Notes: generated by a model from the letters alone, not told the origin. Positions 34,391 to 46,070 are shown, numbered from the stretch's first letter. The stretch is 64,000 nucleotides of DNA from Posidonia oceanica (GCA_037176725.1 JAZBRS010000020.1:54154001-54218000); one strand, 5' to 3'. Numbers and translations: made by a program.

Positions 34391-34959
34391 TTCTTCACGT
34401 AACTTCGTTCCAAAAGACGGAGCCCCGCATCCCTCCGTGCTAGGAGAGGGTCCCCCTCTCCCATCGCACCTCTGTAGTTTTGGTTACCCCTATTCTGTGC
34501 GGCTCCGGCCACCTTGCTTGCATGCCCCCTCGGGCAAGGACCAGCTGCCCATTTTTCCTCTCCTTGTTGTGCAGGTTTGGACTTACCGCCAAGTTCCGCG
34601 TCACACTGCAGCTCCCCCTTTCAGCATCCTGTTGCATCAACTCTTCAGTCGCGCAACATCGCAAGCTAGTCTAAGCATCATCGGCATCATCGGTCTCATC
34701 AGCATCATCCGCGTTGTATCGGCTTCCCCATCTGTACTAACTCCAGCACTAACTTTTGCATTGCATCCGCATTAGCATGCATTGCATACATTGCATTCCA
34801 TCCATCTGCACCTGCACCTTGTATTGCGGCAACGATCTACGATGTTCGGTGCACCCGCCGAATAAGTGGCTCACGCCAACAGCAATCCTCTGCTCCCGTC
34901 GGTCAGATGGGGTGTCTCGTTAACCCTGAGCAGCAGCCTCGCTTCGCTTGACCTCACTT

Positions 34960-34972
34960 AGGGAGGGGCATC
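34960..34972 (+). promoter_or_regulatory. Element C polypurine tract
   Basis: AGGGAGGGGCATC directly before the 3' LTR (TGTTGACA). Identical in D (42850-42862, minus). It would prime plus-strand cDNA. Confidence 0.88.
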
Positions 34973-37202
34973 TGTTGACACCCCATTTTGACAGGCTGAA
35001 TCGATTGGAATCTTTTGGTGGCTTCTGAACCCAAACCTAGGTCCAAACCCACACCTTTCCTTTCTTCTTTCCCCTCAAAACAAGCCTAAACTCAACCTAA
35101 GATTACACCCCTTTCCCGAACCCAAAAACTACCCAAAAACAATAGGAAAACTCACCCTTCCTAAGTTAGCAAACCCACCAAAGAGCCCTCAAAATTTCAA
35201 ACCAAAACCACTCCCAAAAACCCTAGAAAACCTAGGTAAAACTACCATTTTTCTACACCTCAATACCCTTCCAAAACTTTCTCAAAACCAAACCGAAACG
35301 CTGGGACCAACACTAGGGAGCATAGGCCACACACCCACAAAAATTCACCCTTTTTCAAAACCTCTAAACCCTCCTTTTACCCAAATTATCCTTTTCTCTC
35401 TCTTGGATTATTCTTTTCTCTCTCCTCTCTCTCTCTCCTGATTATCCTCCTTCTTTTCACCTCCTTTTCTCCCTCTTTTTCGCCTGGCTGTGGGCCCCCC
35501 TTGTGCTTCTAGCTGTTCTCAATCTTATTCCTATTTTTATCCTATTTTTACCAATTTCCTTGATTTTCAAAAATTATTTTCTTTCAACTCCTCTCTTTCC
35601 TCTTTATTCCTCCATTTCTCTCTTTTCTTCTTCCTTTCAATTTCCTTTCCTTTTCACTTACTAAACACCTAAAAACCCTTAAAAATCCTTCCAAACTCCA
35701 AAACAAAAGGAAAACAAAGCAAAACACTAAGGAAAATAATTAAAAACATTAAACAAACAATTAAAAATCTAAACCTAACTAAATCTAGCCAAAATGGGAA
35801 ACCAAGAATGCAACTAAAAAAATGCGAAACCAACCAAAAGAAAATGCTGTAAAACCAAGGGAAAAACCAAAAAGCAATCAAAACAAGTCAAAGTAACAAC
35901 CCTACTAAAAAACAATCGAAAACAATTCCTAAAAAGAAAAGAAAACAATTAAAAAGTGCCAAGACAACTAATTAAGAAAAAAGAAACCTAACAAATATAA
36001 AGAGAACAATTCAAAAACCTAATTAAAAAAAAAGAAAAAAGAATAATAATAATAATAACAAACAATCAAGAATCCAAAAACACCCAACTAAAAACTTAAC
36101 AAGAAGACCTAACAAAAAGGAAATTAATTAAAAGAACTCAACAAACAAAAATAAAAAACAAATCAAAAAGACTTAAGCAAAAAAGGACCGAAATCAAAAA
36201 TCTAAAACCCACTCTAATTAATTTAAAAAACAAACTTTAAAAAATCCTAACTAACATCCCAGGTACTTAACAAGAAAAACATAATTAGAAAACAACTTAA
36301 AAGACTTAACAAATATTTAATCAAAATAAAAAACAAATCAAAATAAACAAAACTCTAAAAACCCTAATCAAAACTAAAATCCCTTCAAACCTAATTAACT
36401 AATCGAAAACAATCATTAAAAAACTTAATCAAAGTTCCAACTTAAAACACAATCACTCTAAAAAACCTTTCCTATTTTTATTTTATTTTATCTTATTTTT
36501 TTTAATTTATTTCTCTCATTTCTCTTCCTCCTTTCTTTCTTCCTTCCTTTCTATTTTTCTTTTCTTTTTGGTCCAGCCCACTGGCCCTTCCCTCCTTCCT
36601 TCTTCTTTTTTTTTTCTCTTTTATTTTTCGCTCCGCGCAGGCCCGGCCCACGGCCGCTTCCACCCTTCCTTCCTTCCTTCTTCCTCTCCTGCCTCATCTC
36701 TGGTTTCTTCCTCCTCTTTCTGCAACAGCCAGCTTTCACCAGTCGACAACGCATCATCCTAGACCTGCCGTCCTTGCGCGCCGCACATCCTCTGCCCCAA
36801 GTTGGACCAGCGTGCGCAGCTTTCCTCCCGTGCACCTGCAACCTTCCTACCACCACCCTTCCGAGCACTCATTTGCAGCCACACCAATAGAACGAAAGGT
36901 GTAGTAGCACCCGACACTAGAAAGATCGCCCGGATTGCCCAAAAACGCTCCATCTTCTTCGGTGTGCATTCCCAGAGCAAGAGCCAGCCGGAGAGAACCG
37001 AATTCCCCTCCTCTTCTTCTGCCAGAAACCAGAATTTCCTTCTCCTTGATCCCACTGCAAATCGGACCCCAAACACCTCCAAAAATCTCTCCCAATTCGT
37101 CCCCCAATCTCACCCAAACCTCCAGCATCCTTCCCCTTCCTTCCACGCCCGAAACCATCCCAGCATTTCATCTGAAAATCCACAACATAACCCAACACTA
37201 CC
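34973..37202 (+). repeat. Element C 3' LTR, first 2230 bp (cut by element D)
   Basis: Aligns with 13511-15758. It contains the C/A-rich start, the A-rich segment (35660-36480), the pyrimidine tract and the start of the C-rich part. A 9-bp deletion relative to the 5' LTR lies near 37170. It ends CACTACC|TGTAGCG, where the 5' LTR reads CACTACCTTCTCC. The remainder should follow element D to the right. Confidence 0.9.
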
Positions 37203-37850
37203 TGTAGCGATCCCGATCGGAATCAGGCTCACTATTAGCGGCGATTGGATCCGAGGAAGAGGCTCAACTCGAAAACACTTAAAATCGAGGAGAAAAGGGA
37301 AAGATAAGACAAATCAGAGTCGCCACCATGTCTATTAACGGAAGACAAGGAAAACCAGGGGAAATGCGTGAATTAACGCGCAAAACCAAGCAAGAAATGC
37401 AAAGCAAAGCAATGCAAAGGGAAACAAATGCAAATACATGCAAATGAAATGACTCTAGCCTAGGATAAGGGCAATATGGTCATTGCGGGCCAAAAGACAG
37501 GGCAAGGACTCCTGTTACGTGCGGGGAAGGTGTTAGGCACCCCCGACACGCCCGAGAATCGGTCTTTCTAGGCTTACACTCGCATACGCAGGGAAATGCA
37601 GGATTGAATGCCTATGTGCCTATAAATGCCTAAATGAATGCTCAAGGTGTGCTCTAAGTGGGAAGGAACAAAGCAAGGAAGTAAACGTGCTCTCTATGTG
37701 CTCAGCTACGCTGTCCGTGTTCCGAACCAGGCGAAACCTAGCTCGTGAGAACTCCAGACAGTAAGCATCATAGCCCTATATGCAAATGTAGACGAGAAAG
37801 CAAAACAACGTCAAAATCATGCAGTGCGACCGACATGCAAGAGAAAACGG

Positions 37851-38095
37851 CGTAAAACGCGCAAAACGAAGCGAGAAACAAGAACGCACGCAAATCGGTG
37901 CAAAAAGACAAAACTGGTGCGCAAAACAAGCGAAAAAAGCAAGGCAGTACGCGAAATGAGGCAAGAAAGCAGAATGGCACGCAAAACGGCGCAAAAAGAA
38001 CGAAATCGGCACGCGAAATGGTGCCAAAACAAGACGGGCGCGCAAAACAGTGCCAAAGACAAGGCAGGCACGCAAAACGGTGCCAAAACAGCGAA
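37851..38095 (-). repeat. Element D 3' LTR minisatellite
   Basis: About eight diverged units with GCAAAACGGTGCCAAA/GCACGCAAAACG (plus-strand reading), homologous to the arrays in A, B and C. The same array is at 59916-60160 in the other LTR. Confidence 0.75.
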
Positions 38096-38550
38096 ACAAA
38101 ACCCCAGAAAAGCTATGCGAATGCAAATGCAGGGAAAAAGATCAGAAGAGGCTAAAAGGGGGGGCAAAACAGCGTGTGTGTGAGAACAGACGCTGTTCGG
38201 GGCCACGCAGAGTAGGTGTGAAGACCTACAAAAGGGAGAGTGAGCAAACGGAGGGATTACCGCCTCTTTGTGACCGTTTCCCACTAAACCGCTCCACGGT
38301 GTGTCTCGCACGTTGCCCAAAGCTCGCGATGCGATCGGATCGTGGAAAAGGGGGAAAAAGTCGCATTAAGTGGCAAATCCAGGGAAAACACAACGCAAAA
38401 CACACGGGGAAACGCGAAACGAGGATTGGAATTGATAGACAAGAAGGGGAGGTCCTATTCTACATGCTCAAAGAGACCGAAAGCGAAAACGAGGTAAACT
38501 ATGCAAATGGCATGCGATTGAATGCAATGCAAAGGTTCAGGAGGGCATAC

Positions 38551-38708
38551 CTGGAAATCCTGGGGTCTGATCTGAAATCTGCTTGGTCCATGCTGAAGAG
38601 CGCTTCGCTGCGGTCGCCTGGGCAGCTTGTTTGGGAAGATCCAACGGCCGGATTGAAAGATATCGCAGCTTCAGGGCGGAAAGGCCAGAACAGGAGAGAA
38701 GAACAGAT
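38551..38708 (-). other. Element D candidate LTR exon, 158 nt (3' LTR)
   Basis: On the minus strand bounded by GAACACTTAG|ATCTG and TTTCCAG|GTATGCCC. Contains CCGTTGGATCTTCC as in B and C. The copy in the other LTR is 60616-60773. Confidence 0.4.
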
Positions 38709-39809
38709 CTAAGTGTTCAGGAGGTCCTAGGGGTGTGCAAAAGGGTCCTCCCAGGTGGATGGGAGCTGAGGGGGCTCTGGTGTGTGCAAAAGAAACTTAA
38801 TGCAAAGCTACATGAATGCAAATGCATGCAAGATGCCAGAAAAGACAAGGAGGAAGACTTTTAGGGAAAAAAAGGAGTTCAAATGCTATTTTAAAAAAGA
38901 AAAGGGGCTTAAATGCAAATTTTTGAAAAGGATGGGGCTTACAGGCAGGGATTCTGAGAACAGGAGGTGGCAGAGGGTAGTTTTGCAAAAAATAGGCTTC
39001 AGAACACAGCTTTTAAAAGTTGGTATGCATCAGAGGAAGTTTTGAAAGCAAATGGCAAGCAGAATGCAATTTTTTTAAAAACATCAGGGGCTAAAATGCA
39101 ATTTTTCCAGAAAACAGGGTTCTGGGGAGTCTGGGAATGCAGGTGGAGGGTCTACGTGCAATTTTATAAGAATAGGAGCTAAGATGCAACTTTAGGGGCA
39201 AAACGGTCTTTTTACATGACTTTAAAAGGATGCAAGGACCTATATGTCATTTTTAAATCATGCAAGGGTCAAGTATGCAATTTTAGATGTAAAATGTGCT
39301 CTGAAATTACTGACCATGGACTGACATGCAATTTTTTGAAAATGCAAGGTTGAAAATGCAATGCAACAAGCTAAGATGCATGCAAAATGATCATTATGCA
39401 TTTAAAATGGACCTAGATGCAAAAATGAAAAATTAGAGGGGCAAACATGCAATACAGTATGCAAAATGCGAAAATAAACCCTAAGTTCTACAGTGCATTG
39501 GACTAAGATGCAAAAACAGAAACTAAGAAGGACCCAGAATGCAATATAATAAGGCAAACTTACAGCATTTAAATTAAATAATCTACTGCAGGATTCAGAT
39601 GCAAAAAATAAAAGCAGAGGGGCTAAAACATAAATTTCTACAACTGGTCAGTACAGTGAATGGACTACCATGCAAATACTAAAAACCAGAAACATTTAAA
39701 GCAATTTAATAAGATTATAAGATCAATATAACATAAACTTAATCTGATCAGGACCTACATGCAATATTAGAAAGTTATTATAACATGAATGCAATGCAAG
39801 TAAAATTTA

Positions 39810-40406
39810 CTAAGTTACAAAAAAAATAAAAGGAAGTAACAGTGGCTTACAATGGGTGGATGACGGCCGGAGGTTCGCCGGCGAAGCTCTGGACTGGCGG
39901 AGGAGGGACGACGCGAGGCGGCGGGGATCTGGGAGGAACCGGCGGGGCGCGAGGGAGGTGGAGGAGGCTTGCAGCGGCGTCGGCGGCGGCGGAGACGCGT
40001 GGAGAAGCTGCTGCGTTGGGGAGCGCCGGCGACCGGTGCCGGAGAAGAAGGGAACTCCGGCGAGTGTTTGCGGGCGGCACAGGCGACGAAACGCCTCGGG
40101 GAAAAGCCGAGGAGCAAGAGGGCGACGAGGGGAATCCAGGGGAGGCTTTCTTCGGCCCTTGCGCACGCCGGGTGAGTCCACCCACCTAGGTGACCTTCGG
40201 CCGGCCGGAGAGGAGTGGGGACGGCGGAGGGCGGCGGCTGCTGCGTTGGGGAGCTCGGGGGGCGTTGCCGGAGGCCCGAGGAGGATGACGGAGGTCTCAG
40301 GGGAGCGTTCTACAGCCCATGGCAAGATCTGGTTCAGTAGAGCTTCACCGGTGGAGGCCGAGGTGGACGCGGCGATATGCGGCACTCCGAGGCGAGGCGA
40401 AGGCAC
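39810..40406 (-). other. G/C-rich LTR segment with a 198-codon open frame (3' LTR)
   Basis: A locally G/C-rich island inside the LTR with long open frames on both strands. The sense-strand frame would encode a Pro/Ser/Arg-rich, low-complexity 198-residue product with no recognised domain. The 5' LTR copy (61875-62471) keeps it, but the LTRs are nearly identical, so that is no independent test. A, B and C do not keep a like protein. I treat it as non-coding. Confidence 0.35.
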
Positions 40407-42849
40407 GGGCGGCTAGGTGGTTGCTCGGGGAGTGCGCGGGAGGAAACGGAAGTGGATTTCACTGAGTGTGGAGGAAGATATGGGTGTTTGAAGATTTTGG
40501 CAAAAAAGAGGACCCAAGTGTTTGTAGTGGACTGTGAGGAGTGTGGAAGGTTTTAGGACGCGATTTTGGGTGGCTTGGGAAGGTGGTTGCTTGGTGAGTC
40601 TGATGGCAAAGTTCTGGGATTTTAGGAGGCTCGTGGTGGTAGATTTGCAATGAGGAAGGTCGTTCTAGAAGGTGTTGGGTGCTGAAGGGTTTGGAGCTCG
40701 ATTCCGGGGAGGATTCAGGGTCTTTTTTGGTTCTGGAAGAAGGGTCCGAGAGCTGGTGACTTGGTCTTTGCAGGTGTATCGGCCAAACCTCTTTCTGATT
40801 CCAAAATCCCAAGTTTTGATCCCTCCAAAGTTGCTGATTTTCAACAGTCAAAAAGAGAAGGAATGGGTTGCTGTCCTTGGTTTCAGGCCACAGGGTAGGG
40901 TGGTGATGGTGGTCATGGGTCGTGGGTGATGGTGGGAGGTCAAGGTGGTGTCAGGGAGGTTTGAAAAAAAAGAAAACCAATGGGGGAGGCTGCTGTCGTT
41001 TTTGGCTGTGAGAGAGGAGGAGAGTGGAAGAAGAAGAAGAGATGGAGGGAAGAAGAAAGAGTTGGCCGGCTATGGGCTGGGCCTTGAGCACAGTAAAAAA
41101 AAAAAAAAGAGAAAGAAAAGAAAATGAAGGGGAGGAAGAGAGGAATGAGAAGTGGGAAAGAAAATAAGGAAGAAGAAGAAAGGAAGAGAAAGGAAATAAA
41201 ATTAGAAGAAGAAAAATAAATTAAAAATAAGTAAAAATACTAGAAAAGTTGTGTTGTGAGTTAGGATTTTAATTAGATTTTTAGTGACTGTTTTTAGGTT
41301 AATTAGTGTGTTTTGGGCTTGATTAGGGTTTTAGGGTTTTGGTTTTGCTTTTAATTAGTTTTTACTTGATTAAGTGTTTGTTAAATCTTTTTAAATTGTT
41401 TTAAAAATTGTGTTTTTCTTGTTGAGCATTTTAGGATGTTGATTAGGATTTTTTAGGATTTATTTTTATATTAATCGGAATGGGTTTTGGGTTTTTAAGT
41501 CTTAGTCTTTTTAGGGTTTTTCTTTCTTAAGTCTTTTGGATTAGGTTTTTTAATTTTTATTTGCTGATTTTTCTTGATGTTTTTTAATTAGGTTTCTCTT
41601 GTTTGATTAAGAGTCTTCAAGTCTTTTTGATGTGTTCTTCATCTTTCTTAATTGAGTTCTCAAATTGTTTTCCTTAGGTTTGTTAAGTTAAGCTTTTTCT
41701 TTCATTAATTACTTATCTTAGTGTTCTTAATTGTTTCACTTCTTTTTTAGGGTTTATTTTTAATTCTTTTGGTAGGGTTTTTACTTTTGGTGGGTCTTGA
41801 TTTTGTTTTAGTTTTTTCCTAGATTTTTCAGTATTTTATTTTGGTTTGTTTCGCATTTTTTAGTTTGCATGCTTGATTTTCTTTTTAGCTTGATTTAAGT
41901 AAGTTTAAGTTTTTAATTGCTTGCTTAATGTTTTTAATTAATTTTTTTTTTTAGGGTTCTGGTTTGTCTCTTTTATGTTTTGGAATTTTACAGATTTTTA
42001 GGGGTTTTTATGGTTTTTTGCAAAAGAAAGAAAAGGAAAAGAGAAGGAGGAAGAGAATGGAAAAAGGGAGAAATAAAAGGGAAAGAGATGAGTTGGAGGG
42101 AAATGATTTTTTAAAATTCAGAGAAAAGGCTAAAAATAAAATAAAAATAGGAATAAGATAGAGAAGGGATAGAAGCACAAAGGGGGCCCACAGCCAAGCC
42201 AGGGAAAGGGCAAAAAGGGGATGAAAAGGGAGATGATAATTAGGAGAGAGAGAGGAGAGAGAAAATGATAATCCTGGAGAGAGAAAAGGATAATTTGGGT
42301 GAAAGGAAGGCTTAGAGGTCTCGGAATGGGGTGGAAATTGGTGAGTGGGTAGTCTAGGGCTTAAGGTATTAGGTCTAAGGTTTTGGTTTGATTCTAAGAA
42401 GGTTTTGGAGGGGTTTCAAGGTGTAGAAAAAGGGGAAATTCACCTAGGTTTTCTAGGGTTTTTAGGAATGGGTTAGGTTTAGAAATTTCTAGGTTTTAGA
42501 GTAGGTTTGTTGAGTGGGTGTTGGTGGATTTTCCTATGGATTTTGGTCAAGTTTTGAGCTCGGGAAGAGGGGTAAAGGCTTAGGTCAAGTTGGCTGGTTA
42601 TGAAGGGTAGAAAGGAGGGTTAGGGTTTGGTTTTGGCTTGGGTTTTGGATGGTTTCAGGGTAAGGTTTTGGGATGGTTTAGGGGTAAGGTTTTGGGGTTA
42701 GAAAATGGGTGTGGTTCTAGGTTTGGCTTTGAGGTTTGAGCTGGAGTTTTGATTTGGGAAGAAGGATGAAGAGAAATGTGCGATTTTGGGTTTTTCCTAG
42801 CCGCCAGAGAGATCTGCCGATTCAGCCTTGTCGAAATGGGGTGTCAACA

Positions 42850-42862
42850 GATGCCCCTCCCT
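42850..42862 (-). promoter_or_regulatory. Element D polypurine tract
   Basis: The minus strand reads AGGGAGGGGCATC followed directly by TGTTGACACC, identical to element C. Confidence 0.9.
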
Positions 42863-43419
42863 GAGCGAGGTCAAGGGGACCGAGACCGCTGCTCAGGGTT
42901 GACAAGACACCCCATTTGACCGGAGGGCCAAAAGATTTGCTATTGGCGTGAGTTACTTATTCGGCGGATGCACCGAACGTCGTAGCCCATTGCCGCAATG
43001 CAAGATGCTGGGTGCAGATGAATGATGCTAAGTATGCAATGCATGCTAATGCGATGCAAAGGTTAGTACAAAAGTTAGTGCAACTAGAAGAGATGCTGAT
43101 GCCATGCAAGTGATGCTGATGATGTTAAATTAATATGCAATGCTAGCTGAGAAAGTGCGGAGATGATGCAAGAGAGAAGATAAAAGGACGCGATGTGGCG
43201 CGGGGATCTGGCAGGGAGGCCAAACTTACACGACAAAGCGAGGGGAAACAGGGTGCAGCTTGTCCCCGTCTGGGGAACAAGCCAGCAGGAAAGAAAAGAG
43301 TGCGAGGGGAGAGAGGCCAACTCTCCTATCGCAGAAAGGGGGTGCGTGACTTTGTCTTCCTGGGACAAGGTCACGCCGAAAAGGAGAAAAAAAATGATAA
43401 GGTGACGGGCTTATCGTCC

Positions 43420-44420
43420 GGATAGTTTACGGTCCTATCAACCGGGAGTGACAGTTTACGGTCCTGTCAACCGGAGCAGTTGTGAGTGATAGTTACTGGA
43501 TATCAGCCGTATAACATGGTTGTGGGTGATAGTTTAGGAGTATCAGCCTAACGACAGTTTACGGTCCTGTCAACCGGTGGATAGTTTACAGACCTATCAA
43601 CTGGAGCGACAGTTTACGGTCCTGTCAATCGGAAACCACAAACCATGAATGATAGTTACTGGATATCAGCCGTATAACGCAATGCCGGATAGTTTACAGT
43701 CTATCATCTGGAGCGACAGTTTACGGTCCTGTCAACCGGCGGATAGTTTACAGACCTATCAACTGGAGGATAGTTTACAGTCCTATCAACTGGAAACGGC
43801 ATTGCGAGGGACAGTTACTGGATGTCAGCCGTATAACATCATTGCGCGTGGTAGTTTACAGTCCTACCAACTGGTGGATAGTTTACAGACCTATCAACTG
43901 GAGCGACAGTTTACGGTCCTATCAACCGGCGGATAGTTTACAGACCTATCAACTGGAAACGCGCAATGATGAGGGATAGTTACTGGATATCAGCCGTATA
44001 ATGCAATTGCTGGTGATAGTTTAGGAATATCAGCTTAACGACAGTTTACGGTCCTGTCAACCGGCGGATAGTTTACAGACCTATCAACTGGAGGATAGTT
44101 TACAGACCTATCAACTGGAAACCGCAATTGTAAGGGACAGTTACTGGATGTCAGCCGTATAACGTAATTGCACGCGATAGTTTACAGACCTATCAACTGG
44201 AGCGACAGTTTACGGTCCTGTCAACCGGCGGATAGTTTACAGACCTATCAACTGGAAAAGTGCAATTACGAGGGACAGTTACTGGATGTCAGCCGTATAA
44301 CACAACTGCGGGCCAACCATGGATCGGCCAGAAGATAGTTTAGGTTATCAGCCTGAGAGTGATTGATTGTTGATAGTTTCGGATATCAGCCTAGCACGAG
44401 TTTGTTTGTTGATAAGAGGG
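43420..44420 (-). repeat. Stem-loop array with co-varying arms (element D)
   Basis: Roughly 30 short inverted repeats in tandem. Plus-strand readings: GATAG-TTTACAGAC-CTATC (many), GACAG-TTTACGGTC-CTGTC (43450-43468 and others), GGTAG-TTTACAGTC-CTACC (43850-43868), GATA-GTTACTGGA-TATC (43488-43504) and GACA-GTTACTGGA-TGTC (43810-43826). Units are joined by AACTGGAG or AACCGGCG, and the GTTACTGGA units are followed by CAGCCGTATAAC. Arm changes occur in pairs that keep the stem. Confidence 0.9.
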
Positions 44421-44459
44421 GACGAGATCATGATGAGAATGATAAGATATCGGACTTAT

Positions 44460-45145
44460 CGGCCGGCAAAGAGGGGACGAGGTAATGATGAGAATTTAAG
44501 CTAAAGAGGGGGACGAGATCATGATGAGAATTTAAGCTAAAGAGGGGGATGAGATCATGATGAGAATTTAAGCTAAAGAGGGGGATGAGATCATGATGAG
44601 AATTTAAGCTAAAGAGGGGGATGAGATCATGATGAGAAGCTAAGCTAAAGAGGGGGATGAGATCATGATGAGAATTTAAGCTAAAGAGGGGGATGAGATC
44701 ATGATGAGAAGCTAAGCTAAAGAGGGGGATGAGATCATGATGAGAATTTAAGCTAAAGAGGGGGACGAGATCATGATGAGAAGCTAAGCTAAAGAGGGGG
44801 ATGAGATCATGATGAGAATTTAAGCTAAAGAGGGGGATGAGATCATGATGAGAAGCTAAGCTAAAGAGGGGGATGAGATCATGATGAGAATTTAAGCTAA
44901 AGAGGGGGACGAGATCATGATGAGAAGCTGAGCTAAAGAGGGGGATGAGTTCATGATGAGAAGCTAAGCTAAAGAGGGGGATGAGATCATGATGAGAATT
45001 TAAGCTAAAGAGGGGGACGAGATCATGATGAGAAGCTGAGCTAAAGAGGGGGATGAGATCATGATGAGAAGCTGAGCTAAAGAGGGGGATGAGATCATGA
45101 TGAGAAGCTAAGCTAAAGAGGGGGATGAGATCATGATGAGAAGGG
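44460..45145 (-). repeat. 36-bp minisatellite, about 18 units (element D)
   Basis: Unit GATGAGATCATGATGAGAAT plus TTAAGCTAAAGAGGGG, with variants AAGCTAAGC or AAGCTGAGC in the middle. Near-identical copies suggest recent expansion. The unit length is a multiple of three, which produces the artefactual 261-codon Ser/His/Leu repeat frame. Absent from element C. Confidence 0.93.
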
Positions 45146-45280
45146 TTGGTTGATAAGATATCGGACTTATCGGCCGGCAAAGAGGGGATGAGGGAATGAT
45201 AAGAAGAAATCATCCCATGACGCCAGGAACGTCATAGGGGAAAGAGGGAAAGAGTGATACCAAGGGGCGATCAAAAGATG

Positions 45281-45307
45281 CCCCTAGTGTCGGGATGACA
45301 CCAGGGG
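45281..45307 (-). repeat. 27-nt stem-loop variant (element D)
   Basis: Arms CCCCTAGTGTC and GACACCAGGGG (plus reading). Compared with the copy at 45653, GTATC/GATAC has become GTGTC/GACAC, a paired change, with one mismatch elsewhere. Confidence 0.7.
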
Positions 45308-45419
45308 TTGGCCGGCGCGTCCTTGGCATCGAAAGCAGAGAGTGATGACAAGAGTGTCGTGCTTGTCAGACGAGTAGTTTGGGGTACCAGCCCGCAAGGG
45401 ACTCAGCTGAGGGTGATCA

Positions 45420-46070
45420 GCTGAGGAGGATGTCAGGTTGACAGACCTTTCGCCGAGCAGTTTGGGGTGCCAGCCCGCAGAAGACAGTGATCCAGCTGGG
45501 GACGACCAACTGGGGACTCAGCTGGGGATGATCAGCCGAGAAGAGTGACAGGTTGACGGACCTTCCGCCGAGCAGTTTGGGGTGCCAGCCCACAAGGGAA
45601 TTTAGCTGAGGATGATCAGCTAGGGATGATACCGCAGGGCAGTCAAAAGATGCCCCTGGTATCAGGATGATACCAGGGGATGGTCGAAGCGCCCCTGGCA
45701 TCAGGATGCAAAGATAGATGAGTGAGTGGATGGATGATAGGTTGACGAACCCATCGCCGAGCAGTTTGGGGTGCCAGCCCGCAAGGGACTCAGCTGGGGA
45801 TGATCAGCTGAGGAGAGTGACAGGTTGACGGACCTTTCGCCGAGCAGTTTGGGGTGCCAGCCCGCAAGGGACTCAGCTGGGGATGATCAGCTGAGGAGAG
45901 TGACAGGTTGACGGACCTTTCGCCGAGCAGTTTGGGGTGCCAGCCCGCAAGGGACTCAGCTGGGGATGATCAGCTGAGGAGAGTGACAGGTTGACGGACC
46001 TTTCGCCGAGCAGTTTGGGGTGCCAGCCCGTAAGGGACTCAGCCGGGGATGATCAGCTGAGGAGGCCGGA
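45420..46070 (-). repeat. 83-bp tandem units with an 8-bp-arm stem-loop (element D)
   Basis: Units carry CAGGTTGACGGACCTTTCGC, GCAGTTTGGGGTGCCAGCC and the inverted repeat CTCAGCTG-GGGATGAT-CAGCTGAG. Three successive inverted repeats at 45789-45812, 45872-45895 and 45955-45978 are exactly 83 bp apart. Earlier units (45433, 45551, 45731) are irregular, and the 27-nt stem-loop sits among them at 45653-45679. Confidence 0.88.
45653..45679 (-). repeat. 27-nt stem-loop, 12-bp perfect arms (element D)
   Basis: Plus reading CCCCTGGTATCA-GGA-TGATACCAGGGG. The arms are the same as in element C at 32906-32932, though most of the surrounding repeats differ. Confidence 0.85.

Larger units (their letters stand above)
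32519..34959 (+). other. Element C 3' region between the extra ORF and the PPT
   Basis: About 2.4 kb without a gene. It holds a stem-loop (32906-32932), a stem-loop array of GATAAG type (32996-33450), a second mixed stem-loop array (33503-34390), and unique sequence with a GC-richer part (34390-34960) containing a CAT/GCATTGCAT run near 34670-34800. The last ~150 bases before the PPT (from about 34830) match D. The short Pro/Ser/Asp ORFs here are repeat artefacts. Confidence 0.75.
13511..37202 (+). mobile_element. Element C: Tat/Ogre-like retrotransposon inserted in gag of element B
   Basis: Starts at 13511 (AGTTGACACC, the first T of TGTT apparently mutated) and contains 5' LTR, PBS, leader, gag-pol, 3' ORF, repetitive 3' region, PPT and 2230 bp of the 3' LTR. 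It is cut at 37202 by element D. Left flank GTGGC is the expected target-site duplication. The two LTRs differ at roughly 2-4 % of bases where I compared them by eye, clearly more than the LTRs of D, in line with the nesting order. Confidence 0.92.
37203..42849 (-). repeat. Element D 3' LTR, complete, 5647 bp
   Basis: Termini TGTTGACACC (at 42849, sense) and GATCGCTACA (at 37203). Same segment order as the other LTRs, read right to left: A-rich part (42000-41200), pyrimidine part (41200-40950), C-rich then G/C-rich part (40950-39850), motif array (39800-38820), candidate exon (38708-38551), conserved block (38460-38160), minisatellite (38095-37851), U5-like block (37800-37450). The terminus lacks about 45 bp present before the CA end of B and C. 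No gene is seen. Confidence 0.9.

Noticed and set aside
44428..45213. 261-codon open frame of SHHDLIPLFSL repeats
   Set aside because: Product of a 36-bp tandem repeat whose length is a multiple of three; absent from element C and without a gene context.
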